This document shows, in pieces, positions 1 through 25,834 of a stretch of DNA of 64,000 nt; within the stretch, counting starts at the first letter, position 1, and each line of letters starts with the position of its first letter. The stretch lies in NCBI RefSeq assembly GCF_030867145.1, contig NC_134433.1:13901216-13965215 (forward strand), written 5' to 3'. The DNA is from Opisthocomus hoazin. Taxonomy: Eukaryota; Chordata; Aves; Opisthocomiformes; Opisthocomidae. Below the pieces are notes generated by a model. It was not told where the DNA came from and did not search any database. It saw only the letters and a list, made by a program, of their open reading frames with translations. The translations under genes and the position numbers were made by a program.

Positions 1-724
1 GTGGAGTATTCAGTGGGGGCAAAAAAGTCGTTCTGCAGTTTAGATGGTTTGAAGTACTGGGCTTAACTGGGCTTATTGGGCTGGGAGCACCCCGAGATCA
101 CCCCTTGCCCCGTAAAGGGCACTGAAAGGCGCTCAGGGCTGCAGGTGCTGATCTCGCCCAGGCTCTGATTGCGGCTTGCTAATTAACCTCCTCTTCCTGC
201 GGAACTGCAGCAGGGAAGATGCCCTGCTTTGCCAGCCCGCCATCCCTTGCGCCCTGCAGGGCTGATTTTCTGCCTAAGCTCAGGAAAAGGAAAAAAACAG
301 GTACTAGAAAGTAAAATTAAATCTACCATGAAAATGCATCACTCTCTAGCAAACCGTGACTGCAGTTACATCTGCAGTCTCGCCCTGTCCAAAGAGCGAT
401 GCAGCCTGGATGCTGTTGGTCATGCTGGCCGGCGTGCGTGGGGAGGGATTTACCTTTGATTTTGCTGTGAACGTCGCAGCTGGCCGAAACGCCCCAGCTT
501 TGTGCCAAGGCACCGAGCAAAAACACCATCGCGTCTCTGGAAGAGGATGGCCAAGGGCTGGGGCTGTGGTGCAGGTAGGCAGCCCCAAATTAGGCTGAAA
601 TGTCTCAACTCCGCACAGCTGGGGTAGCGTGAGCCCGCCCGGCACGGGGCTGTCTGCTGCGGGGCTTTGGCTGCTGCTCGGTCGATGGGGACGCGCGCTC
701 TCGGGACGCAGCCCATACACCCCT
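1..724. other. Intergenic sequence, no gene recognised
   Basis: I see no conserved reading frame, splice-bounded exon or RNA gene here. Short open frames on both strands have no recognisable protein family and look like chance frames. A region to the left of DHX40 would be expected to approach YPEL2 in the conserved vertebrate gene order, but no YPEL zinc-binding motif is visible. Confidence 0.5.
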
Positions 725-1194
725 GGTAAGAGGCTACTGGAGAGAGTCCAGCGGAGGGCTGCGAGGATGATGAGGGGACTGGAGCATCTCTCCTACAAGG
801 AGAGGCTGAGGGAGCTGGGCTTGTTCAGCCTGGAGAAGAGAAGGCTGCGAGTGGACATTAGAAATGCCTCTAAATATCTGCAGGGTGGGTGTCAGGAGGA
901 CAGGGCCAGACTCTTTCCAGTGGTGCCCAGCGACAGGACAAGGGGCAACGGGCACAAACTGAAGCAGAGGAAGCTCCAGCTGAACATGAGGAAGAACTTC
1001 TTCCCTCTGAGGGTGACGGAGCCCTGGCCCAGGCTGCCCAGGGAGGCTGTGGAGTCTCCTTCTCTGGAGATATTCCAGACCCGCCTGGACGCGGTGCTGT
1101 GCAGCCTGCTCTGGGTGACCCTGCTTCGGCAGGGGGTTGGGCTGGGTGACCCACAGAGGTCCCTTCCAACCCCGACCATTCTGTGATTCTGTGA
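725..1194 (+). mobile_element. CR1 LINE, 3' fragment
   Basis: This is the 3' end of a chicken repeat 1 (CR1) non-LTR retrotransposon in plus orientation. It carries the usual CR1 landmarks in order: a tract coding for LERVQRRAARMMRGLEHLSYKERL, a tract coding for [10 protein letters not shown], and the terminal segment ending in two tandem ATTCTGTG units (about 1178-1193). The long frame at 629-1186 is remnant reverse-transcriptase C-terminus and not a host gene. The copy is 5'-truncated, as is typical of CR1. Its last 192 bases match the copy at 9911-10102 at all but about 8 positions. The exact left boundary is approximate. Confidence 0.93.
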
Positions 1195-4100
1195 GGCAGA
1201 TTTCCAGTGGGCCACTGGGGCTCTGGTTTCCACATCTTACGAGATGGCATTAAAAATGATGGCAGTGGATATTTGGAGTTGTTCTGCTCAGGCGGTTTCC
1301 ATCCCTCCCGCGGCGTGGTGGGGAGGAGCGGGCGTGTGTCTATGTGTTTGTGTTGGAATTAGCTTGCAGAACATCCACTTCTTTGAAAAAGAGGGGTCTT
1401 TGTCTACTTCCCTGTGACCTGGGGCTCTCCAGCACCCCGATCACGTGTCCCTGTGGAACGGGTAAATCGAACCCACCCCGTGTATCCTCACTGCTCTCTC
1501 CTCCACCAGAGCCAGCGCGCGCCTGCTTCAGCAGCACCCCTGTGTTGTTCTCCGTTGCTGCAGACCCTCTCAACCCTCCAGGCACCCCCTCGCAAACCAC
1601 TCACCCCGAGGGCACTTCAGACCGTCAGCAGGAGCGATCTGGTGCCAAAACGGCTTTGTTTCAGAAAGCGAGCGTGAGATCAAGTGGCTCCGGGAGGTCC
1701 CCTGCGGGCTCTGTTCCTATTTTCTGCCTGTCACACGACAGCAGGCTGAAAGGCAGCGGTTTATGTCCAGTTAATGCAGTCAGGAGAGCATCACGCAGCG
1801 ATTCCCACTGCGTTTCGCTGCTGGGAACAAAATGTCCTGGACCAGATGAAACGCCGACCCGAAGTGTTTGGAGAAGCAGAGGCATTGCTGGGGGGCAGCG
1901 GGCTGCTCGGTGCTGCCGAGCTCCGGCGAGGAGATACGGGGGCAGCCGGCGAGTCTCTCCATCGTAGGCTGGCCCTTGGTTCCTCAAGGAGCTGATCGCT
2001 CAGCGGGCTGCGCTGCTCGACGCTGTGCGTGCTGGGGTACCCCACACCTCCCCACGCAAGGGTGAAGCCTGTGCCCTGAGGAGCTGAAGGGGGAGCGATG
2101 GGGGATATTTGGGATTGCTCTCAGGTTTCTAAACACCGTGTTTATCCCACTGGGTGAGGAGCTATGCTGGGTGGTGTTCCCCTCCGAGATGCTCCGGGGC
2201 CGGTTAAGGCTCCCGGGCAGCAGGCGTGGGGGTTCCCTGCTGCCTGCTGGGCTCTCGCCCCTCGGAAAGCTGTGAACACACACACAAACCTTGTGTTTTC
2301 TGATCGCTCTTTCAGCGATAAATAGGGGTGGGAATGGAAAGCAATCCCGCAGCCGCTTTGCTGATCAGACGCAGGACAGAGGAAGCTGCCTTTCGACCTC
2401 GCGTTGCGTCTGAAGGACGGGCTGGAAGGAGAGGCCTGAAAACAAATGACAGCAATCAGTGGGAGACGTGACTGAAAAAACACGCTGCAGTAAAAAGCTC
2501 GGTGAAAAATCCCTTGAATCACAAGTGTGTGGGCAGCCACTGAAGAAAATGACAAATTTTTTTGTTCATGATTTTTTTATTTTAACAAAAGATAAAGCAG
2601 AACCCCGCTGCATCCCCCCTGCGCTCGCCGGCGGAATCCACGGCACGTGGCGAGCTGAGCCAGCGCAGAGCCCCACGCTGCAAGGGGTGGAACCAGCAAT
2701 CAATAATTCCCTTTTTTTAAAGCCATGATGAACCATCTTACTGGAGAGTATCCACTGCTGTGACTCAGCTAAACATCTCAAAGAGCAGAACAGGGGAAGG
2801 AAGAAAGAAAGTTTTCAACTCCTCATCAGCAAAGCGATTCACCCAGGGTTTGCTCCGTGACGGAGCAGATTTGAATCCTAGTGGGAGTGATGAATTCAGG
2901 TGACAAGTCACCCAGAAAGCAGCCGAGGGCCGGAGGTCCCAGCGGTGCCGGGGAGGAGCTGGGTGCAGCACCGCAATACCTGTGAGAGATTAAACTTGAA
3001 CCCACGCGCTGCAGAAGGACCTAATCACAGATGCAGGCTGCGTTTTCAAGGTCATGAAGTTCTGCTTCAGGGTGTAGGGAACAATATTTCTGAGTTTTTC
3101 CAGATTAAGGGACGTACCAGCAGCAGGCTTGAACATCTCCTTGCCTTTCTGCTCTGCCTTTTGCCTGATCTTGGAATGTGACTCCAAACGCTCGTGTCTT
3201 TCTTCCAGCCAGGAAACCTGGACTTTGCATAAACTGTGAGAGACACTCACCTTGCAGGATAGTAAATAAAAACTGAATGTTTGCTGACAAGTGTTTCACA
3301 TGTAGTGAAAAAGGAGTTGTGTTGGAGGTAGGTGTCTACTTTGTCCGGTCTGGGATGGGCCCAGCACTGGACCACCAAGGTCTCAGGAGCTTCAGGTTCT
3401 ATCTGGGCTGGTTAACGGGGAGCGCAGGCAGGGCACCAAGGTCCACCATGCCAAAACTAGCGCATGCTCACCCTGGCAGTGAGACAAGGATGCATTTGCA
3501 GGTCTGAAGGGTACTCTGAGGTTCATACGCTCAGTTGTGCTAAATACCAAGATTCTTACCCCCCCAAATCCATAATCTAGCCAGCTCAAGAACTCCCCTA
3601 GTGCTGTGTACTTACGTAGGGAACAGAGCGCACAACATCAGCCGTCAGGGAGTAAATCTAGTTCAAATACAGCCAAACACACAGTTCTTATTCTGAAGTC
3701 GTTAAATGTTTGGCTAAGCTAAAAAGGCAGAGTCAATAATGTTTTTAATATGCTCAGGAAATCCTGTATGTCGGATGAGCTCAGAAGAAGCCGTTAGTCG
3801 GGATGGACGGGGATTCTCCTCCAAACAAAGGCTGATGCTGAGTAATTGCAATTCTATAAACTGAGCATCACTTAAAATATTCAGTAATTTACCTACCATC
3901 TGGGGAAGCATCAAAACTTTGTGTTTAATGTAAAGCTAGGTGGATGGAAAAGAATCAGGACCCTTACAGTTTCACACTTATTTTTCTAATCTACATTGTA
4001 CTCAAGCCATTATATATTTAACAGGTTTATTCTGCACTAATGGGAATGGTATTGCCAAATTCCGTTCGCGCTCAGAGACCAGCCTTAACCAGCTTTGTTC

Positions 4101-7100
4101 TTCTGAATTAAAGGACAGAGGCGAGGATTTTTCTGAATGCGCTCACTTTTATTTTTCATAAAAGCGTAAAAAGCTGCTAAAAGATTAGATCTTGGGGTTT
4201 TTTACATCAAATTGCAGCAAAAAAACCAGCAAAAACTGTAACTTAATATAATACCTAACATCAAGAGCTAGTGCAGGTTTTTATCAGCTCCTAATAGCAG
4301 ATGAACACTCGAGGAGCTCTCAAACACCAATTAACCCTCAAAACACCACTGAAGGCCACGAGTGCTGTGGTAACAATTTTATGGGGACCAAAGAGGAGGG
4401 TTGACTTATTCACCAGCCCATGAATCTCTGTCTCCAGATACCTTCCCAGATTAGCTGTTAGCCAACCACCTAGCTGTGTCCTTCATTTAGTGCTGCGTTA
4501 CGAATCCCAGAATTCAATTTCAGAAGCGAGTCTGGGCTCGCCTAGCAGTCATCCTTGCTAGTGATGGGCTCAAGCTGCAAAATTTGGATTCAAAGCTCAG
4601 AGCTGTTTGGATTTAGGGTTTTAGCTTGCCCGTTATAGAAATAAGAAACAGATGGGATTTGCAGGCCTGGTTCGAACTCCACACTTCTCATAAGGTCAGT
4701 GTTGTTTAAGTCAAATCAGATTTTAGGTCAGATTCATTTCTGCCTGTGCCCGCCTGCCTGTTGCAATAACGGCCGACGTCAGCACAAACTATCCCCAGGG
4801 CTGGGATCCTGAAAACACTAAGTATGTTCTGTGCATCTTGGAAAGGAAACGTTACCGCTGGTTCTGCAAGCGATGTGAAATTAGTGGCAATTGGGAACGT
4901 TTGTAGTCAGGGCCAGGAAGATCCTTAATATGCATTTACACATCAAAGTTGCCATATTTTTAGAACTTTATAGCTGAGGACTGTACAATATTCTTTTTTC
5001 ATCTAATAAGGGTTCTGTGAGACACATGGAAGGGCAAGGCTTGATATATTCTTAGCAATTTACACACAACCAGCATCTTGCCTCCATTTATTGCAGACTC
5101 CGCTCCTCAGGGCAGACCTTGGGGAGGGAAGCTGTGGCTTCATCGTCTTTTCACATCGAGTCTAGGTATCTTCTGTTTGGAAGCATCACTTCAGCTGAAC
5201 AAATTACTAAATTTAGTAATGTGAAATAACAGGCTCAAATTGCATTTCGGAGAAGGTCAGATGAGAGTATCTGATGGTCCTGCCTGGCTTTCAAATCTAA
5301 ATGCCATTTAAAATAAGGCTGCTGAGCATCTTACAGTCTACAGTGGTGTACAACTGTCCGTGGTTTGCTCTTGTCTGTTGCTCACCAGTAGCAACACGGA
5401 AATTCTGCAATTCCTTGGAAAGGGGAATTTCCTGGAGGGTTTTCACCCATTCCTGATGACTTGTGGAGGTGGTTTTAGCTGGAAAAAGAGATTTACAGAA
5501 GCGTAGCATTAAAGATTCACAGCCAGGTGTTGTCTCAGATACTGTGCAATGAATACCCACGCCAATAGATGGGCAAATCACGGGCAAAATAAAGAAGCTG
5601 CGGTTCACAGGGTGTCTGTTCAACAGGCCTGCTGCTCTTGTCACGGGTGCACCAAACTAGAGTATCTAATAAGAAAACACTTTAATGTCAGTTGATACTG
5701 GCTGTCAGACCGGCAGAGACAAGGGCGATGCCTGGGGACACAGCAGCCACGATGCTGCAGGGAATAAAGAGCTAAGCAGGGCAAATGTTCGGTCTACAAA
5801 GGCTTCCAGCCTAATGTAGGATTAGTGGAAAGAAAATGGACTGCACATTAAAATTCATGAAGGAGTACAATTTAAAATCCATGAATAAAAGGGCCACAAT
5901 TATGCAGGACTGGGGATTTGGTTTTGTTTTTGTTTTTCCAGAGCTGGTGGAAGAAATTAAGTCATTACCAGGACATGTGTGGCTGCCACGTGCTCTGCCC
6001 TCGTCGCTGGATGCTGCAGACACCCACAGCTGATGACACCGAAGGGTTAAACACAGGGACAAGAGGAAAGTGAAAAATGCAGCCTCCGGTCTGTAGATTC
6101 ACGGACAAAAGACGTGACTTGGGTTTTTTGGAGGTTTGCTTGATAGGCCCATCTCCTTGTCCCTGGATCTCGAGGCTGAGTCCCTGGTGAGCAGGAGCTT
6201 TGGTGCCAGTCAGCTCTAGGCAGACCTCTTAACGCTGGGACGTGGCACTTGGGCATCTCTCGCTTCAAACACCCTCTGCAGCACATGTAACCATGGCCAG
6301 GTCACTTCACCTGCCAGAGCTGACCCCAGAGGGGTGCCAGGGGTGAGGTTATCGCTGACTGGGGAGGTGTGACAGCATCAGAGGTAAGGGACAGGAGGAT
6401 TTCATACCTGCTTTTTTCTTCTCAATTAAGCTGTATGAATCTCAGGTCCTTCAAAACAAGGCTGTGGAAGGAAATCGCCCTGTAATCACGGGTCAGCCTT
6501 TAACTGCAGTGTGTGGTGAGGGCTATGGGAAGGGGAGGAAGGCAACGGGCATCTCCAGTTCATCAGCATCTAGTTCTGGGAGAGCATCGAGGAGATCTGG
6601 CTTTTCTTAATGACTTACCATGAGAAAAGCTCGTGCCAGGGGTTAATTCTTCACCCCGTGTTCCCCTCCATGAGGACAGAGGCTGGGAAAGCAGTCAGCT
6701 GCTTTTATTCTATAGTCTTAATATAGAACAAGAGAGTAGTATTTTGTCCTGGATTTTACAGTTGGGGAAATAAAACTACTTTGGGTGGTAGGAGGTGCTG
6801 TCACATACAAGAGGACAATTCCAGGATAGTTTTGGATGTCTGATTATTTTACAGTCTTAGAAATATATTTAAACCACAGCCATGGTGCGCTCTAATGGGA
6901 ATGTAGAGCCTAAGTGAATTATTGATTATTTTGCACATTTGATAACAAAGTCAGAAGAGAAGTGATGTCTAATATACAAAAATAGATTAGAAGCCTCCCA
7001 TGGGTTGTAACAGAAGTGCAAGCATGAGAAGGTCTTAAAATAGCCATCAGCTTTCGTTACTGCTGGTACAAAAAGCCTTGAACTGGTGAAATACTTCAGG

Positions 7101-9910
7101 TGGAGATCCGGGGAGATGGGTTTGGTCCATGCCTGGTGGATTTTTTTGCCCTGACTGCTTTCGGCTGTCGGTGGATACCCATAAGTAGCTGCCTGCCTTC
7201 ATCTTCTTAGGTGAGCGTGGGAGGAAAATGTTCCAATTTAACAAGAAAATCTCAGGCACCGTTTAAAGATTTCGGTATTCTTCAGCCTACCCTACCCCAG
7301 TCTCCGGGGAGACTGTTCCCATGCCATTCCGCATTTTTATTTCTGTACAGATAATTTCACTGATCCAAGGGCTGCTCGGAGGATTGCTGTAACAGCTTTT
7401 TTTAAACCGCAGAGAGTGCTCGTCTTTGGTAGTGGCTTTGTACAAGCGTCGCTGAATTGTTTCCAATGTTCAGCTCTTCACCTGTCTGGTTCGTGTGTGC
7501 GAGCTGACTGATGCACGGACCATGCTCCGCCTGAGAATGCAAACAGCTGAGCCAAAGCCTAATCCTCCGCCAGCCCCTGACCTTTTTACCCATGCTTGCA
7601 CCTGGCAGGAGCAGCAATCATTCCTGTACGTGGCCTCGGAAACAGCTGCGGGTCTGACACTGGAGTTAAATTTAAAAAGGGTGATGCAGGCGTATGCGTG
7701 AGGGTGGTAAATGAACAAAATCAATTGCTGGCCCCTCATAGACCAGCTTTAAAGACAAAAGCAAGCAGGCTGTGAAGAGTAACAGCTGAGGCTTGCAGTG
7801 AGTAAGCCAGGTCTCTCCGGGTGAATACAATGAGGTTTGTGCAGAATCGCTTGCCCAGCTGGGGCACAGAGACCCGGCTGTGTAGCTGCGGTTCTCTGCG
7901 GGTCAGACCCGTGGCTGCAGCCACACGCGGTCGAAGCTGCGGCACCCTGGGGCCAGCTCGCCCAGGAAGGGGTAAGGGCACCGGCTTCCCCGCAAGCTGC
8001 GCAGGGTCGTCGGGCCAACGGAGGAATTGCTGTCGCAGTTCTCTCGTCCTTCGTGCCACCAGCAGCTGAGCGAGGTCTGGCTGAGGAGCTTCTGCAGGGG
8101 CTGTGTCATGCACAAGGTTGCAGCCGAGATGTGGTCTCAGGGTAGACTGGCGCTGAAAATCCTTTCCCAGCATAGAAATACCGGTGTTTTATTCCGGCAG
8201 AGCAATTCCTAGCCTGGATGCGGCCATACGCCGCCCCTTGCTACCTGCTGAACAGAACAAGCTAAGCCAGCAGAAACGCAGACCGCTGCCAGCACTATTT
8301 CCTCAGCCTTTTTTAGCAGAAACCTGTGAATGCAGTTACGAGTAACCTGGCTGTCCTGGCAGAAGGCTGTGCTGTAGAAACTTGTTTTCCATGGAGCTAA
8401 CTACAATGAAAATCTATTTATTATGCAGGAGAAAGGCTAAGGTGTCTGATTCTGGCTTCAAAAAGCAGCAATTTTGAACAAGCGGAGAAAAATTTGGAAT
8501 AAAACTTGTCAATTTGTAAATGTTTTGTAGCAAGGCACTGTGAGATAGCAGATGGAGGTGTGAAAGGGGTTTGGGCTTTTTGTTGTGTCTGACACCTGCT
8601 TTCTACAGCACTCATCCTCTGTTTTAAGAATAACACCTTTTCAATAATGACTCACAGCCAGAGCCATGAAAATCCTGGCTGTCTGAAAAGCTGCTGGTCT
8701 TCTGACAGGAGTGCAGCTCGTAGGGAACATTGGTTTGTTCTCTTTGCCTGTCGTGAAATTACAGCTCAGGGATCTTCCTTCTAGAAGGAAGATACTTAGA
8801 GATTCCAGGTACAAGGCAATTATCTGTCTTCACTCGCTCAGTGTAATTAATAGATGTGGTTTTCTTCACAGGCACCAAGGGATGCTGTGTTCGTCGTGGA
8901 ATGGACCGCTTTGTCCAGAGCAAGGACAAGAAAATTCCCCAGGAACTCGGGCCTCTCCTCTGGGAAGACGGAGAAACCTGCGGTGTACAAGTAGGGACTG
9001 GAATATTCCTCGTACCCTGCTACATCTCTGCTTGTCAGAACAGGAAATATATCCCCTGCTCAGAAGGGAAAAAAGACATCCTTGGGAATAATTCAGTACA
9101 GGAACCTGGCAGAGCTACAGCCCTCTGTCACCTCACAGGATCTGCAGTTCTGTGTAAAGCTAAACCTTAGGAAAAGAGCGATTTCAGCCTTCCTGGCTAG
9201 CCTGAAGGTAACCATGCTGCCCTGAGCCGTGCAGTCACTGACAGCAGCTGCATGGGTAGAAACGCAGTTGTACAGAGTTACTGGAGCAAGGAATTGTGCT
9301 GGGATTACTGGGTGCTTCCCCCAGCTCTGCCTTTGATTTGTGGTGTGTGCAGACCCCTTAATTTGTTTCTGTTTTCCCCATCTGTGAAACTGAGATAAGA
9401 TCACAAGGGAATTGTGGAGTGTGGTTCATTAATGTTTATTAGACAGAGGGAACTCCGTAAATGAATGGCACTGTATTCCAGGAGGACAAAGTTCAAGACT
9501 GCAGAGAGGCTGATTAAAACCAAATCTGCTATTCCCAGGCTGGGAGGACAAAAAAAAGAAAACTGAAAAACCTCACCCTGTGCCTGCCAAGAGCAGTATG
9601 TGATTTAAATAAAATCAAGCAGAAGGTGCAAGCGTGCGTGCATCCACATGTGTTTATGAAAACCAATAAATAATTGTTAGTAAATGTATAGCAAAAACTG
9701 TAGTGAGGGTGTGTTTGAAGTTTCCAACGAGAAATAACAAAGCAGTGTATGTGGTCACCAGTAACTGAGTCACCAGTGGCAACATGGCATTAGTAGATCG
9801 GGAGGGAGCAGACATGGTACACGTTCGTACCGGGGTGTAACAACACGGAGTGTGTTGGCACGCTCCAGTATGAACCAGAGTGAACAGAGCTACGAACTGG
9901 TTGTAGCGAT
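1195..9910. other. Intergenic sequence, no gene or repeat recognised
   Basis: I read about 8.7 kb on both strands and found no supported coding exon, tRNA, rRNA or CR1 copy. The longest frames (for example 1344-1967 plus and 8711-9091 plus) lack recognisable domains and are not bounded by splice sites that join into a longer protein. The middle (about 3700-7300) is AT-richer than the ends. The region could hold distal regulatory DNA or part of a long 3' UTR of an upstream gene, but nothing in the sequence proves either. Confidence 0.45.
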
Positions 9911-10102
9911 CCCTGTGAGGGTGACAGAGCCCTGGCCCAGGCTGCCCAGGGAGGCTGTGGAGTCTCCTTCTCTGGAGATATTCCAGACCTGCCTGGACAA
10001 GGTCCTCTACAGCCTGCTCTGGGTGACCCTGCTTCGGCAGGGGGTTGGGCTGGGTGACCCACAGAGGTCCCTTCCAACCCCGACCATTCTGTGATTCTGT
10101 GA
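9911..10102 (+). mobile_element. CR1 LINE, short 3' fragment
   Basis: This is a severely 5'-truncated CR1 3' end. It starts within the tract coding for [26 protein letters not shown] and ends with CCATTCTGTGATTCTGTGA, the CR1 terminal repeat. It aligns without gaps to 1003-1194 with about 8 mismatches in 192, so the two copies belong to the same subfamily. It has no coding potential of its own. Confidence 0.93.
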
Positions 10103-10556
10103 TCGTATTGCTAGACTGACACGCTTTTGGACTCTATGATCTGAGGGGTCTTTCCCAACCTATGACTCTCTTCATGCTTATAGAGGAGCTCTGAAATTAT
10201 TTTAGGGAATTGCTCCAGGAGCCTGGAAATGGAGGGTTTACACACCTTGGCGTTACTCAGAGCAGCAATATGTGCATCGCAGAGAAGACTGGTACGCGGA
10301 CGATGTGTCGGTAGCTGACGGACCCTGCGTGTGACCTTTGAGCAGGGATTTGTCTCGCTGTGATTTTTTTTTGTCAGATTGTCGCGAACACCTCCAAGGC
10401 GCAGCCCCGCAGCGGTGATGCCGGGCGGCTCCCCGGCCGCGGCACTACCGTGGGACGCTTCCCGCAACGCTCGCTGCTGCCGGGCGGGGAAGGGCAGAGA
10501 CCTAGCTCCTCTGCCGGGTTTGACGCTGCCGGTTTGGGGACGAACTGAACGGGCAC

Positions 10557-10835
10557 GGGGGCTGCGGGAGCTCCGCGGCTGCGGGCAGGCTCTGGGTCTG
10601 CAGGCCGGCACCGGGGGTGCGGGCGGGCACAGGGGCTGCGGGCCGGCTCCGGGGATGCGGAAACTCCGGGGATGCAGGCGGGCTCCGGGGATGCGGGAGC
10701 TCCGGGGCTGCGGGCCGGCACGGGGGCTGCGGGCGGGCAAAGGGCTGCGGGCAGACACAGGGCTGCGGGAGCCCCGGGGCTGCGGGCGGGCACAGGGACT
10801 GCGGAGTGACACAGGGCTGCGGGAGCCCCGGGGCT
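10557..10835 (+). repeat. G-rich minisatellite, about 17-20 bp unit
   Basis: About a dozen imperfect units occur in tandem. Each is built as GGGGCTGCGGG plus a variable tail such as CGGGCAC, CCGGCTCC, AGCTCC or AGCCCC. Variants in the core include GGGGATGCGGG and GGGACTGCGGA. The plus strand carries repeated runs of three or more guanines separated by 1-7 bases, which fits the usual G-quadruplex pattern. It lies about 0.5-0.8 kb upstream of the DHX40 start codon. Unit count is likely polymorphic (inference). Confidence 0.8.
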
Positions 10836-11223
10836 GCGCCGCGCATACGCGCTGGGCGGGCCGCGCGTGCCCCCTTCAGGCCTCGCCGGGTTGCCAGGGT
10901 GCGGGGGGAGCGCGGCCGGGCCGGGGCGGACCCCCGGGGAGTCTCAGCGGCTCGGGGGTTCCCGGGGCTGTCTTCCCCCGCCCGCTGCGGGACAGCCCCC
11001 GGCTGCGGCGCCCGCCCGCGGGTCGGCCCGCTGGGGCTGAGGCGCTGCGGGAGCCCCGGGGGCGGCGGAGGGGGAGGTGCCGCTGGGTTCCCCCGCGCTG
11101 GCCACGGCCCTCGGGAAGAAGCAAGTGAAAAACTGCAGCGGATTTGGGGGAAAAAACAGCGGGTTTCGCTAAACGGGGTGGCGCACGGGGCAGACGGCTG
11201 AGGGGCGCGCGTGTCACCGCGGG

Positions 11224-11291
11224 GCGGGGCTTAAGGAGGAGGCGGGGCTTAAGGAGGAGGCAGGGCTTAAGGAGGAGGCGGGGCCTTCAGG
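11224..11291 (+). repeat. DHX40: 18-bp tandem repeat carrying GC boxes, DHX40 proximal promoter
   Basis: Three full 18-bp units of the form GCGGGGCTTAAGGAGGAG lie at 11224-11241, 11242-11259 and 11260-11277 (the third has GCAGGGC). A partial fourth unit follows at 11278-11291. Units 1, 2 and 4 contain a GGCGGGGC Sp1/KLF-type box, so the duplication has multiplied a likely activator site. The block sits about 70-135 bases before the start codon. Confidence 0.8.
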
Positions 11292-11311
11292 TAGGCGTGC
11301 GCAAACAGCGG

Positions 11312-11344
11312 ATGTCACGTGAGGGGGGCGCGCACGCGCGGTAG
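11312..11344 (+). promoter_or_regulatory. DHX40: Possible 10-codon upstream ORF of DHX40
   Basis: An ATG at 11312 opens a frame of ten codons closed by TAG at 11342-11344, 13 bases before the main start. If transcription begins upstream of 11312 this frame would be scanned first and could damp DHX40 translation. If the start site is nearer, it is not in the mRNA. It overlaps the E-box. Confidence 0.35.
11315..11322. promoter_or_regulatory. DHX40: Palindromic E-box TCACGTGA
   Basis: TCACGTGA is a perfect 8-bp palindrome containing CACGTG, the preferred site of USF, MYC/MAX and TFEB/TFE3-type factors. It lies 35 bases before the DHX40 ATG, a plausible core-promoter position. Binding is inferred. 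Confidence 0.55.
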
Positions 11345-11357
11345 CTGACGGGGCGCC

Positions 11358-25496
<14,139 letters not shown>

Positions 25497-25808
25497 TACC
25501 GGCAGCCGCCCTGCTCCCACTGTGAGGAAAGGCAGTTTGGTGCAGTTGTTCTCAGTATGTTTGCATAATGCAACATGACTAACTGGATTGAGGGAAAACT
25601 TCTGCTTTGTGGTAAGTTTGAGTGCCAAGGCGTACAGACGCAATCTTCCTTTGCTGCATCCAGCAAGGAAAAGTTACCAAGCTGAATTTTGTTGCTCCAT
25701 GTCACTGGCAACAGTTGCTGGCCTCAAACATGGGTGAAGACGTGATACTTACTGTGGTGCCAGCTCTGTGGCATTTAGTTGACTTAGAAAGGTCTCAGTG
25801 CCGTCATT

Positions 25809-25814
25809 AATAAA
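25809..25814 (+). promoter_or_regulatory. DHX40: Polyadenylation signal AATAAA of DHX40
   Basis: This canonical hexamer lies 312 bases after the stop codon and is followed within 40 bases by a T-rich stretch (TTTGGTTTTTTTT). It is the only canonical AATAAA I noticed in the first 350 bases after the stop. Confidence 0.7.
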
Positions 25815-25834
25815 ATTTTCTTAAAGTTTGGTTT

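Larger units (their letters stand above)
10380..11357 (+). promoter_or_regulatory. DHX40: DHX40 CpG-island promoter region
   Basis: A very GC-rich, CpG-dense block runs up to the DHX40 initiator codon. No TATA box is evident near the ATG, and GC boxes of the GGGGCGGGGC type occur in the last 150 bases. Long frames on both strands here (up to 249 codons) arise from the scarcity of A and T in stop codons and from the minisatellite, so I do not call them genes. The transcription start is probably between about 11220 and 11320, inferred only from the GC boxes and E-box. Confidence 0.7.

Noticed and set aside
629-1186. 185-codon frame as a possible host gene
   Set aside because: It is CR1 retrotransposon sequence, as shown by the characteristic tracts and the terminal repeat.
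1-9900. Possible YPEL2 exons expected from conserved gene order
   Set aside because: No YPEL-type cysteine motif or conserved exon was found on either strand. Only an unproven 3' UTR could be present.
10379-11128. 249-codon plus frame and 233-codon minus frame upstream of DHX40
   Set aside because: Both run through the G-rich minisatellite, and their proteins are repeats of that unit. No splice or family evidence supports a gene.
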